From Aliivibrio_A kagoshimensis (lineage in GTDB: Bacteria > Pseudomonadota > Gammaproteobacteria > Enterobacterales > Vibrionaceae), in NCBI RefSeq assembly GCF_050337105.1, contig NZ_JAKJSQ010000057.1, positions 1 through 25,819 of the forward strand: a stretch of 25,819 bases of DNA, written 5' to 3'. Under the pieces are notes generated by a model that saw nothing but the letters and a program-made list of their open reading frames with translations, was not told the DNA's origin and searched no databases. Of the stretch, positions 7,128-14,384 are shown in pieces; the first letter of the stretch is position 1, and every line of letters begins with the position of its first letter. The position numbers and the translations under genes are program-made.

Positions 7128-8579
7128 TTACTCAATATTCATGCAGAGATACTTAATTTCTAAATAGTCGTCCAAACCATATTTTGAGCCCTCTCGCCCG
7201 CTTCCTGACTCTTTTACCCCTCCGAACGGGGCCATCTCGGTTGAAATGATTCCTTCATTAATGCCCACCATGCCATACTCCAGCGCCTCACTCACACGCC
7301 ATATTCGATTGAAATTCTGCGTGTAAAAATAGGCGGCTAAACCGTAAGGGGTCGCATTAGCTTGCTCAACCACCTCCGCTTCGTTGTTGAATCTAAACAC
7401 GGTGGTAACAGGGCCAAATATCTCTTGATGGGCAATATCCATCTTATCGTTTACTTCCGATAAAATTGTCGGCTCGTAGTAACAATCACCAAGTCGAGAA
7501 CGGTGGCCCCCTAGTAAAAGAGATGCGCCCTGCTCTATCGCCTGTTCTACAATGGATGTTACCTTAGCCACTGCTTTTTCATTGATCAATGGCCCGATGT
7601 CAGTCCCTTTTGTTAAGCCGTTTCCTACTTTCATTTGCATGACGGCAGCAGTATATTTTGAGATAAATTGATCATAAATAGCATCATGAACATAAAGCCG
7701 ATTAGTACAAACACATGTCTGTCCAGCATTCCGATACTTGGATATCAACGCACCTTGCACCGCTTTATCTAAATCTGCATCATCGAATACAATACAGGGC
7801 GCATTCCCACCAAGCTCCATTGATACTTTTTTTACCGTATCCGCCGCTTGACGAAGAATATGTTTTCCTACCGCTGTTGATCCTGTGAAGGACACTTTTC
7901 GTACCGCGGGGTGCGTGCATAATAGCTCCCCCACTTCGGCCACTTGACGTGTGGTCACTATATTGATCACCCCTGCCGGTATCCCAGCTTCTTCTGCCAA
8001 TTTAGCAAGGGCGAGCGCTGTTAATGGTGTGTCTTCCCCGGGCTTAACCACCACAGTGCAACCCGCTGCCAATGCTGGACCCACTTTTCGGGTGATCATA
8101 GCTAACGGGAAATTCCACGGCGTGATGGCGACCACCACACCAACAGGTTGTTTGATGGTGAGATAACGATTTTTGGCCATAGCGGCGGGAATCGTATCGC
8201 CATAACCTCGTTTGGCTTCCTCTGCAAACCACTCAATGAAAGAGGCGCCATACAGCACTTCGCCATAGGACTCTTGATAAGGTTTACCTTGCTCGGTAGT
8301 CATCAAGGTGGCTAGGTGTTCAGCCTGATCCATAATGAGTTGATACCACCCTTTTAATAAAGCGCTACGCTGTTTAGGGCTGGTTTTTTTCCAACTTTGG
8401 AAGGCGCGTTCGGCGGCATAGATAGCCTGCACAGCATCCTCTTTATCAAGATCGGGAACCTGTGCTATCTGATCCCCAGTAGCAGGGTTATACACTGGAA
8501 ACTGAGCATCGTTACGTGATTTAACCCACTCTCCATCTATATATGCATGAGTTTGCATCAACTTTGTTGCTGCTTTCAT
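7128..8579 (-). CDS. gabD: NAD(P)-dependent succinate/glutarate semialdehyde dehydrogenase
   Basis: A 483-residue aldehyde dehydrogenase of the GabD/DavD group. Catalytic features are N156 in TPWNF, K179 in VVKPGED, the cofactor loop FTGSTAVGK (231-239), general base E255 in MELGGNAP and nucleophile C289 in NAGQTCVC. The C-terminal DDYLEIKYLC and length match GabD. It oxidises succinate semialdehyde to succinate or glutarate semialdehyde to glutarate; sequence alone does not separate the two. With csiD-lhgO and an omega-aminotransferase nearby, the C5 route is favoured. A purine-rich GAGGAAAGGGAA precedes the ATG. It is divergent from a LysR gene, the classical arrangement for LysR control. 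Confidence 0.93.
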   Translation of the reverse strand: MKAATKLMQTHAYIDGEWVKSRNDAQFPVYNPATGDQIAQVPDLDKEDAVQAIYAAERAFQSWKKTSPKQRSALLKGWYQLIMDQAEHLATLMTTEQGKPYQESYGEVLYGASFIEWFAEEAKRGYGDTIPAAMAKNRYLTIKQPVGVVVAITPWNFPLAMITRKVGPALAAGCTVVVKPGEDTPLTALALAKLAEEAGIPAGVINIVTTRQVAEVGELLCTHPAVRKVSFTGSTAVGKHILRQAADTVKKVSMELGGNAPCIVFDDADLDKAVQGALISKYRNAGQTCVCTNRLYVHDAIYDQFISKYTAAVMQMKVGNGLTKGTDIGPLINEKAVAKVTSIVEQAIEQGASLLLGGHRSRLGDCYYEPTILSEVNDKMDIAHQEIFGPVTTVFRFNNEAEVVEQANATPYGLAAYFYTQNFNRIWRVSEALEYGMVGINEGIISTEMAPFGGVKESGSGREGSKYGLDDYLEIKYLCMNIE

Positions 8580-8659
8580 TTCCCTTTCCTCTATCTGTCG
8601 GTAGCTTCAAACAATGAATAGATAAACTTGAATTCGTTATCACTTTCAATATATTAACA

Positions 8660-8669
8660 ATTATAACAA
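8660..8669 (-). promoter_or_regulatory. Candidate extended -10 promoter element for the dehydrogenase gene
   Basis: On the minus strand, TGTTATAAT gives a consensus -10 hexamer with the upstream TGn extension, in the divergent region between the dehydrogenase and the LysR gene. No good -35 stands at 16-18 bases, which is common for promoters that need a LysR-type activator. This is motif reading only. Confidence 0.4.
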
Positions 8670-8717
8670 ATGAATAAATACCCATTTTGCAAACTAAAGT
8701 TTTAAAGGAATAAAACA

Positions 8718-9659
8718 ATGCAAAGAGCTTCCATACCACTCGGTCAGATCGGTGATTATGAGATAAAGCAGTTAAAGGTTTTTAAAACAGTAGCCGATTG
8801 TGGCGGATTCTCAGCAGCTGAAACTGAATTGAACATTAGTCGTTCTACAATAAGTATTCACATTTCAAATTTAGAATCGAGGCTCAACTTGGTCTTGTGT
8901 CGTCGCGGTCGTGCGGGATTTTCTCTCACTGAGGAAGGAGTCGTCGTTTACGATGCCACCGTGAAGTTGCTTGGGGAATTAGAGGATTTTCGCAGCACCA
9001 TCAACCATCTTGATATACAGTTATCGGGTTCATTAACCATTCTATTTAGTGACACTATCAGCTTAGATCCTCGCGCGAATATTCCGAAAGTGATCAACAA
9101 ATTTGTGAATTTGGCCAGTGAAGTCTATTTGACTGCTGAAGTGGCTAGAATGACCGAGATTGAACGACAAGTCATGAGCGAAGAGGCCGATATCGGTTTT
9201 ATCCCACACCACCGCTTTCTTGATGGTTTAGAGTATCAACACATTTTTACCGATAACTGTTTTCTGTATTGCGCCAATGGTAGCCCACTGTTTGATTTAA
9301 GCAGTGAGGAGTTAGACGATGAGGTCATTGATGGTTCACCAACCGTTTATGCAGGCATGAAAACACAAGAGAACATCATCGGACACTTGGCCAACATGAA
9401 CCTAAAAGCAACCGCATATAATTATGAGTCAAGATTGGCGTTGATTTTATCGTCAAAATACATCGGTTATCTGCCCGAAACGTTGGCAAAACCTTATGTA
9501 GAGAGTGGCGCGTTAAAAGCCATCTCCCCCGATAGCCGTTTCTACGCCTTGGAGATCATGGCGATCACAAAAAAAACCGTCTCCATCAATAAAATTCGCA
9601 CACTGTTTATCAAACTGGTGCGCGAATTCTATCAAAAGCGAAAAATCAACAAAGAGTAA
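8718..9659 (+). CDS. LysR-type transcriptional regulator, divergent from the semialdehyde dehydrogenase gene
   Basis: A 313-residue LysR-family protein. The N-terminal winged helix-turn-helix spans about residues 15-75 (IKQLKVFKTVADCGGFSAAETELNISRSTISIHISNLESRL, cited here only as positions 17-57, with the usual FSLTEEG wing after it). The effector-binding domain runs from about 105 to 300. AAAGGAA seven bases before the ATG supports this start. The divergent position suggests that it controls the dehydrogenase gene and perhaps the TRAP operon. It differs clearly from the second LysR protein of this window and is not a recent duplicate. The effector is unknown; a pathway intermediate such as glutarate or an omega-amino acid is a guess. 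It ends five bases from the convergent lhgO stop. Confidence 0.92.
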   Translation: MQRASIPLGQIGDYEIKQLKVFKTVADCGGFSAAETELNISRSTISIHISNLESRLNLVLCRRGRAGFSLTEEGVVVYDATVKLLGELEDFRSTINHLDIQLSGSLTILFSDTISLDPRANIPKVINKFVNLASEVYLTAEVARMTEIERQVMSEEADIGFIPHHRFLDGLEYQHIFTDNCFLYCANGSPLFDLSSEELDDEVIDGSPTVYAGMKTQENIIGHLANMNLKATAYNYESRLALILSSKYIGYLPETLAKPYVESGALKAISPDSRFYALEIMAITKKTVSINKIRTLFIKLVREFYQKRKINKE

Positions 9660-9663
9660 CCCG

Positions 9664-10884
9664 TTAGGCCGCGCTCTGTTTGTCGTCCACTTTGTTGCAG
9701 ATGTACTCGCCAATCGGAATGGCAGACGTCGCGGCGGGTGATGGAGCATTACAGACATGTAGGCTTCGTTCACTCTCTGAAAAGAGAAAATCATGCACTA
9801 AGCTGCCATCTTTTAACACCGCTTGAGCACGAATGCCTGCGGGGTAACGCTTTAAATCACTCACTTCTATTTGTGGGCAGTATTTATTGACCAGTTTTAA
9901 GTAGCCTCGTTTCCACAATGAGTTCTTCGTCTCAATTAATCCCGTTTTAAGATTATTTTTGCTCACTCGCCAAAAGCCAGCAAAGGTCATCATCTGCCAT
10001 ACATCTTTAAAACTAAAATTAATCTTTCCATACCCCTCTCGTTTCCACCCTTGAACCGCATTAGGGCCAACGGTTACTGAGCCATCAATCATTCGAGTTA
10101 AATGGACGCCAAGGAAAGGAAGATCGGGATCGGGGATTGGATAGATCAGATGGTTCACTATCTTGTTCATGCTGCTTGGCAGTTGATAGTATTCGCCACG
10201 ATAAGGGATGATTTGAAAATCAGTGTCGATGTTCAACATTTTGGTTAAGCGATCCGCCATTAATCCTGAACACGAGATCAAAAACTGACATGAGACAGTT
10301 AAAGGCGTCCCCTGTTGTATTCCATGAATATCAATACGGTCACTGTGCTCTTCTAAGCCAACCACTTCGGTATTCAGTATCACTTCACCGCCCAAAGCAC
10401 AGAAATCTTCCGCCATTTTTTCAGTCACTTGACGGTAATTAACGATACAAGTCGACTCTACAAAAATCGCACCCAATCCGACGATATTGGGTTCAGCTAA
10501 CTTTAACTGAGCTTGATCCAATAATTTGACTTCAATGTTATTGTCATGACAACGTTGATAGAGCGCCTGCATACGGTCCATTTCTAATGCATTGGTCGCC
10601 ACTAACAATTTCCCACAATTCTCAACGGGGATATCGTGTCGCTGACAAAATTCTAAGGTCTTCTCTACCCCAGCTTTGCAAAAATTGGCCTTCAAGCTGC
10701 CAGGCGCGTAGTAAACTCCGGCATGAATAACACCACTATTATGACCCGTTTGATGCTGTGAAAAACCACTCTCTTTTTCAATCAATACCACTCGTTTATC
10801 TGGATGTCTTTGCTGTAACTGCCACGCGGTTGAAACACCAACAATACCACCGCCGATGACCACATAATCATGTATGCTGCTCAT
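9664..10884 (-). CDS. lhgO: L-2-hydroxyglutarate dehydrogenase/oxidase LhgO
   Basis: A 406-residue FAD-dependent oxidoreductase of the DAO superfamily that oxidises L-2-hydroxyglutarate to 2-oxoglutarate and, in E. coli, passes electrons to the quinone pool. The N-terminal FAD motif is VVIGGGIVG with E36 at the end of the second strand. The HQTGHNSGVIHAGVYYAPGS segment (44-63) is characteristic of LhgO/L2HGDH proteins, and the C-terminal GIRAQAV and NAPSPAATS segments are also present. The reading frame is open upstream to 11019, inside csiD, but the ATG at 10884 has AAGGGA just before it and starts directly at the FAD fold. The gene follows csiD by 58 bases, in the same order as E. coli csiD-lhgO. 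Confidence 0.94.
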   Translation of the reverse strand: MSSIHDYVVIGGGIVGVSTAWQLQQRHPDKRVVLIEKESGFSQHQTGHNSGVIHAGVYYAPGSLKANFCKAGVEKTLEFCQRHDIPVENCGKLLVATNALEMDRMQALYQRCHDNNIEVKLLDQAQLKLAEPNIVGLGAIFVESTCIVNYRQVTEKMAEDFCALGGEVILNTEVVGLEEHSDRIDIHGIQQGTPLTVSCQFLISCSGLMADRLTKMLNIDTDFQIIPYRGEYYQLPSSMNKIVNHLIYPIPDPDLPFLGVHLTRMIDGSVTVGPNAVQGWKREGYGKINFSFKDVWQMMTFAGFWRVSKNNLKTGLIETKNSLWKRGYLKLVNKYCPQIEVSDLKRYPAGIRAQAVLKDGSLVHDFLFSESERSLHVCNAPSPAATSAIPIGEYICNKVDDKQSAA

Positions 10885-10942
10885 AAATTCCCTTTTTAAA
10901 AGACCACTCTGATGATGGCCTATACAGTCTAGTCCGAACGCT

Positions 10943-11902
10943 TTATTGTGTAAATCGACCACGTTGACGAAGCAGTTCACGGTGTAAGTCGTTATGTGCG
11001 ATGAATTTATCTCGACCATGTAACCAACAGTGATTTTGAACCACCAGCATAGAACCTGCTTTTACTCTAACATTAAAACAGTTGGTATCAGACTCTAATG
11101 ATTCACTCATTTGATGCAGATACAGCCCCTGTTGCATGGTTTCAGGTTCAGCAAATTGATCAATAAACAGCATATGCGGTTTGCCATTTTTATCCTCTTC
11201 AAAAAAGACAGGATGTTTGATGCTATATCCTACGTTTTTACTTGGAGGTGATCCCCATGTAATTGACTGTTTCGCCATTGGATGATGATAAAAGGTCTCT
11301 AAATCTTTCCAGTCATCAACATGAAGCAGCAAAGAGTCACCCATCTCCATATTCTTTTCATCCATCTTCATCATCAAAACAAAGTCCGTGCGTTCGTTTA
11401 CATAAGTTCCATCATTATGAAGCTCCATACGTCGGTGTGCCTTACGCAAATAGCTGTCGCTGTTGTCTTCATTTTTCACGGTAAATCGAGCGTAGTATTT
11501 GCCATACATGGCATCAAAATTCGGCACACCAATAAGGTGTGATACGGCTGTTGAAAGCATCACAAAAAAGTCGCGCTGCTCGTCACTGTCTTGATACATC
11601 TGCTGGGCTTGTTCATCCGCTTCTAGCAAAAATGCCCCCGTTTCACGATCGCCCATGATCGCTTTCAGTGTCACCATTAACTGATTACCACACGCTTTAT
11701 CCAGTGCATCGGCTATAGCAAAACGCATAAACGGTTTATATTCGGCCGATTGCAAACTCCAATTCGAGATTCGATCCGCAAAACAATCTAGTGTTCTTTT
11801 GTGCAGTGTAATCACTTGTAAACGCTGATTACTTGGGTGGTTACTAATATCAAACCCGTCACTTCTTATCTCACTTAACTTCTGTTCAATCACACTGCTC
11901 AT
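10943..11902 (-). CDS. csiD: Glutarate 2-hydroxylase CsiD (GlaH), Fe(II)/2-oxoglutarate dioxygenase
   Basis: A 319-residue CsiD-family protein. CsiD hydroxylates glutarate to L-2-hydroxyglutarate, using oxygen and converting 2-oxoglutarate to succinate. The iron ligands are visible as H162 and D164 in LHNDGTY, with the distal histidine probably H295 in WLHGRDKF. Downstream arginines in LHRELLRQRGRF are the likely 2-oxoglutarate contacts. The length and the motif order agree with E. coli CsiD (about 325 residues). AAGGAAA lies before the ATG. It is the first gene of csiD-lhgO and is divergent from the second LysR gene, so its control by that regulator is inferred; in E. coli, csiD responds to carbon starvation and CsiR. 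Confidence 0.95.
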   Translation of the reverse strand: MSSVIEQKLSEIRSDGFDISNHPSNQRLQVITLHKRTLDCFADRISNWSLQSAEYKPFMRFAIADALDKACGNQLMVTLKAIMGDRETGAFLLEADEQAQQMYQDSDEQRDFFVMLSTAVSHLIGVPNFDAMYGKYYARFTVKNEDNSDSYLRKAHRRMELHNDGTYVNERTDFVLMMKMDEKNMEMGDSLLLHVDDWKDLETFYHHPMAKQSITWGSPPSKNVGYSIKHPVFFEEDKNGKPHMLFIDQFAEPETMQQGLYLHQMSESLESDTNCFNVRVKAGSMLVVQNHCWLHGRDKFIAHNDLHRELLRQRGRFTQ

Positions 11903-11942
11903 TTGAATTTCCTTCTCATTACCAGATCTAAGTTGGCTTGCA

Positions 11943-11966
11943 TCACACTTTGCCCTGTAGGTGTGA
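11943..11966. promoter_or_regulatory. Inverted repeat TCACAC-N12-GTGTGA in the csiD leader, possible operator
   Basis: Two perfect 6-bp arms separated by 12 bases lie between the candidate csiD -10 box (11971-11976) and the csiD start, about 40-65 bases before the ATG. The position just downstream of a promoter would suit a repressor. The arms run in the opposite order from the CRP consensus (TGTGA-N6-TCACA), so it is not a normal CRP site. Confidence 0.4.
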
Positions 11967-11970
11967 AAAA

Positions 11971-12000
11971 ACTATAACGACTTAATGATCATAATTACAA
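11971..12000 (-). promoter_or_regulatory. csiD: Candidate sigma-70 promoter of csiD-lhgO
   Basis: On the minus strand, TTGTAA (-35) and TATAGT (-10) are separated by 18 bases, about 70 bases upstream of the csiD ATG. Both hexamers match consensus at four or five positions. This is motif reading without transcript data. Confidence 0.45.
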
Positions 12001-12008
12001 TATATGGT

Positions 12009-12039
12009 AACTATAGTTTTAATATAATGTATATATAGT
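12009..12039. promoter_or_regulatory. Palindrome AACTATAGTT and distal TATAGT, possible LysR binding site
   Basis: The 10-bp perfect palindrome AACTATAGTT (12009-12018) lies immediately upstream of the candidate csiD -35 box. A further TATAGT half site is at 12034-12039, forming an ACTATA-N18-TATAGT inverted repeat. A site just beyond the -35 region is where LysR activators usually bind. A TATAAT at 12023-12028 could be the -10 of the LysR gene, which would then be autoregulated. Confidence 0.35.
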
Positions 12040-12056
12040 CATCAATGGGAACTGAT

Positions 12057-12929
12057 ATGGATCTTAAGCGCCTGTACTATTTCACCAAACTTGCAGAGAT
12101 GGGCAATTTCACCAAAGCCGCCGATCAACTCAACATCGCTCAATCTGCTTTAAGCATCAGTATTCAAAAGTTAGAGCGACAGTTAGAACTCAAACTGATT
12201 AATCGTGCTGATAGAAAAATGACCTTAACAGAAGATGGCAAGGTACTGCTTCGGCACGCCAATTTGATCCTAGAAAATGTCACTCAAGCTGAAAAAGAGT
12301 TGATGGAGTTAAAGGGACTGGAAAGTGGCATTATTAATTTTGGTGTTTCAGCCATGCTGGGCTCTTATTACCTTCCTGACGTGTTGGCGCAATTTAAACA
12401 GAATTATCCCGGTATTCAAATCAACATTCATGAAGCCGGCACTGCGACCCTTGAGAAGATGTTAATGAATGGGCAGCTAGATCTCGCGCTGATTCGAACT
12501 GACCGCTGCCATGAACAAGTCCGTTACGTCACACTCACCAAACAACAAATTGCCGCTTGTGTCCCTAAGACTCATCCCTTTGCCAAGCGTAAACATATCA
12601 CCCTAAAACAGTTTTGTGCTCAGCCATTAGTGCTGTTTAGTGATGGTTACTTTCTTCGTGAGTCCGTGAGCGCCTATTGCCAACAGCATAAGATCACCCC
12701 AGATATCCGCTTTGAAACCAACCTGATTGAACTACTCAAATCGCTGGTACGCAAAGAGATTGGTATCTCGACTTGCCTACCAATGATTTTGCAAAACGAT
12801 GACACATTGGTTTCTTTACCTTTTGAACCCGCCATTCCACTGCATCTTGGCCTGGGGTGGAAATCCAATCACTATTTGTCGGTCTCATCTCAAGCATTGG
12901 TGAAATTTCTGCAGTCGCATTTGGTATAA
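12057..12929 (+). CDS. LysR-type transcriptional regulator, divergent from csiD-lhgO
   Basis: A 290-residue LysR-family protein. The N-terminal MDLKRLYYFTKLAEMGNF start, followed by the AADQLNIAQSALSISIQKLE recognition region and LTEDGK wing, is canonical; the effector domain begins near residue 90 (GIINFGVSAMLGSYYLP). I chose the ATG at 12057, because GGGA stands seven bases upstream and LysR proteins usually begin here. An ATG at 12045 would add four residues and has no ribosome-binding site. Its place between csiD-lhgO and the aminotransferase gene suggests that it controls both. The effector cannot be read from sequence. Confidence 0.92.
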   Translation: MDLKRLYYFTKLAEMGNFTKAADQLNIAQSALSISIQKLERQLELKLINRADRKMTLTEDGKVLLRHANLILENVTQAEKELMELKGLESGIINFGVSAMLGSYYLPDVLAQFKQNYPGIQINIHEAGTATLEKMLMNGQLDLALIRTDRCHEQVRYVTLTKQQIAACVPKTHPFAKRKHITLKQFCAQPLVLFSDGYFLRESVSAYCQQHKITPDIRFETNLIELLKSLVRKEIGISTCLPMILQNDDTLVSLPFEPAIPLHLGLGWKSNHYLSVSSQALVKFLQSHLV

Positions 12930-12957
12930 AGTTTGATAACGGTAAAACTTTATTTTT
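12926..12957 (+). terminator. AT-rich hairpin at the end of the LysR gene, possible weak terminator
   Basis: A perfect 9-bp stem, ATAAAGTTT with AAACTTTAT, closes a 10-base loop and is followed by TTTT. It overlaps the LysR stop codon. The low GC content makes it a weak terminator, so some read-through into the aminotransferase gene 102 bases downstream is possible. Confidence 0.45.
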
Positions 12958-13031
12958 ATTCATCACGATTTTTTAATTCCAATCATCTCGATAACCTTGT
13001 GTTTACATTTGCATGACATATCGAGCCACCA

Positions 13032-14348
13032 ATGAAAAATACCAATTACCAATCATTATGGATGCCGTTTACCGCTAACCGCGATTTTAAATCCAACCCA
13101 AGAATCATTAACCGTGCAGAGGGCATGTACTGTTACTCAAACAGAGGGCAGAAACTGCTCGATGCCACTGCTGGTTTATGGTGTGTGAATGCCGGGCATG
13201 GTCGTAAAGAGATTGGTAAAGCGATGGCCAATCAAAACGCTACGCTTGATTACAGTTCACCCTTTAATTTTGGTCACGACATCAGTTTCGAGTTCGCTGA
13301 ACGTTTAACTGCGTACACCCCTGAGGGGCTGAACAAAGTATTTTTCACTAACTCTGGCTCAGAATCCGTTGAAAGTGCGCTTAAAATTGCTCTGGCTTAT
13401 CATCAAGCGAAAGGTAACAAAGGTAAGTTCCGTTTGATTGGACGCGAGTTGGGTTATCACGGTGTTAACTTTGGTGGTATTTCTGTTGGTGGGCTTGCCC
13501 CGAACCGTAAAGGCTTTGGCCCACTTCTTCAAACCGATCACCTTGGACACACCCTGGATATAGCTAATTGTGCCTTTTCAAAAGGACTGCCAGAAGAAGG
13601 GGCAGATAAAGCTGAACAACTTGAGAAGATGGTTCAGTTTCATGGTGCTGACAGCATTGCTGCAGTGATAGTCGAACCAATAGCCGGTGCGGGTGGCGTG
13701 GTGATGCCAGCTAAAGGCTATCTGCAGCGTCTTCGCGAAATCTGCACCAAACATGACATCGTGTTAATTTTTGATGAGGTGATCACAGCATGGGGGCGCC
13801 TTGGCAGTCCATTTGCTTCTACCCTGTTTAACGTCACTCCTGACTTGATCACCTCAGCCAAAGGGATCACCAGTGGCGCAGTTCCTCTGGGCGCTGTATT
13901 TGTTAAAGATGAGATTTATGACACCGTCGTCAATAGCGCAGAAGAAGGTGCCGTTGAGCTAATGCATGGCTATACCTACTCTGGCCACCCCATTGCGTGT
14001 GCAGCAGGATTAGCCACACTTGATATCTATGAACGTGAAGGGTTATTAGAGCGTGGGCAAGGTGATATTGGGCACTACTTCCAAGAAGGGTTACACTCTT
14101 TAAAAGGGATGCCATCTATCATTGATATTCGAAACTGTGGTTTGATTGGTGCGGTGCAGTTTGCGGACCAAGCAGACGGCAAACCGATTGGCTTCAATAT
14201 TCTTAAACACTGTTATGAGAAAGGTGTCATGGTCCGTAGCATGGGCAATACCATTGCGTTATCACCACCACTGATTATCGAAAAAGAGCACGTGGATGTG
14301 ATTGTTGATACCTTAGAATCTATTGCTAAAGAGATCCCTGCTAAGTAG
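13032..14348 (+). CDS. Class III omega-amino acid:pyruvate aminotransferase family protein
   Basis: A 438-residue PLP-dependent aminotransferase. The PLP lysine is K277 in SAKGITSG, the ring-nitrogen aspartate is D248 in IFDEV, phosphate is held by NSGSES (107-112), and GYHG (141-144) stacks on the cofactor. The N-terminal LWMPFTANRDF, DATAGLWCVNAGHGRKEI and FSKGLPEEGADKA segments resemble beta-alanine/omega-amino acid:pyruvate transaminases more than GabT/DavT, which use 2-oxoglutarate. It would move the omega-amino group of 5-aminovalerate, GABA or beta-alanine to a keto acid and release a semialdehyde for the dehydrogenase at 7128-8579. No strong ribosome-binding site precedes the ATG. The exact substrate is inferred from the neighbours. 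Confidence 0.92.
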   Translation: MKNTNYQSLWMPFTANRDFKSNPRIINRAEGMYCYSNRGQKLLDATAGLWCVNAGHGRKEIGKAMANQNATLDYSSPFNFGHDISFEFAERLTAYTPEGLNKVFFTNSGSESVESALKIALAYHQAKGNKGKFRLIGRELGYHGVNFGGISVGGLAPNRKGFGPLLQTDHLGHTLDIANCAFSKGLPEEGADKAEQLEKMVQFHGADSIAAVIVEPIAGAGGVVMPAKGYLQRLREICTKHDIVLIFDEVITAWGRLGSPFASTLFNVTPDLITSAKGITSGAVPLGAVFVKDEIYDTVVNSAEEGAVELMHGYTYSGHPIACAAGLATLDIYEREGLLERGQGDIGHYFQEGLHSLKGMPSIIDIRNCGLIGAVQFADQADGKPIGFNILKHCYEKGVMVRSMGNTIALSPPLIIEKEHVDVIVDTLESIAKEIPAK

Positions 14349-14353
14349 CAACA

Positions 14354-14384
14354 TGGCGCTCATTGAATCAGTCGATGGGCGCCA
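14354..14384. terminator. Hairpin between convergent aminotransferase and GGDEF genes
   Basis: A 10-bp stem (TGGCGCTCAT with ATGGGCGCCA, one G-T wobble) closes an 11-base loop and fills the space between the two convergent stop codons. No T-run follows on either strand, so it is not a classical intrinsic terminator. A transcript-end stabilising or bidirectional role is inferred from its position. Confidence 0.5.

Noticed and set aside
9647..9697. Inverted repeat CAACAAAG / CTTTGTTG across the convergent LysR and lhgO ends
   Set aside because: The arms are 35 bases apart and lie within coding sequence, with no T-run. It is too loose to call a terminator.
10885..11019. N-terminal extension of LhgO into csiD
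   Set aside because: The extension has no family similarity and would cover the end of csiD. The ATG at 10884 has a ribosome-binding site and starts at the FAD fold.
11941..11970. CRP site upstream of csiD, as known in E. coli
   Set aside because: TCACA and TGTGA are present but in reversed order and with 12 bases between the 6-bp arms, so the CRP consensus is not met.
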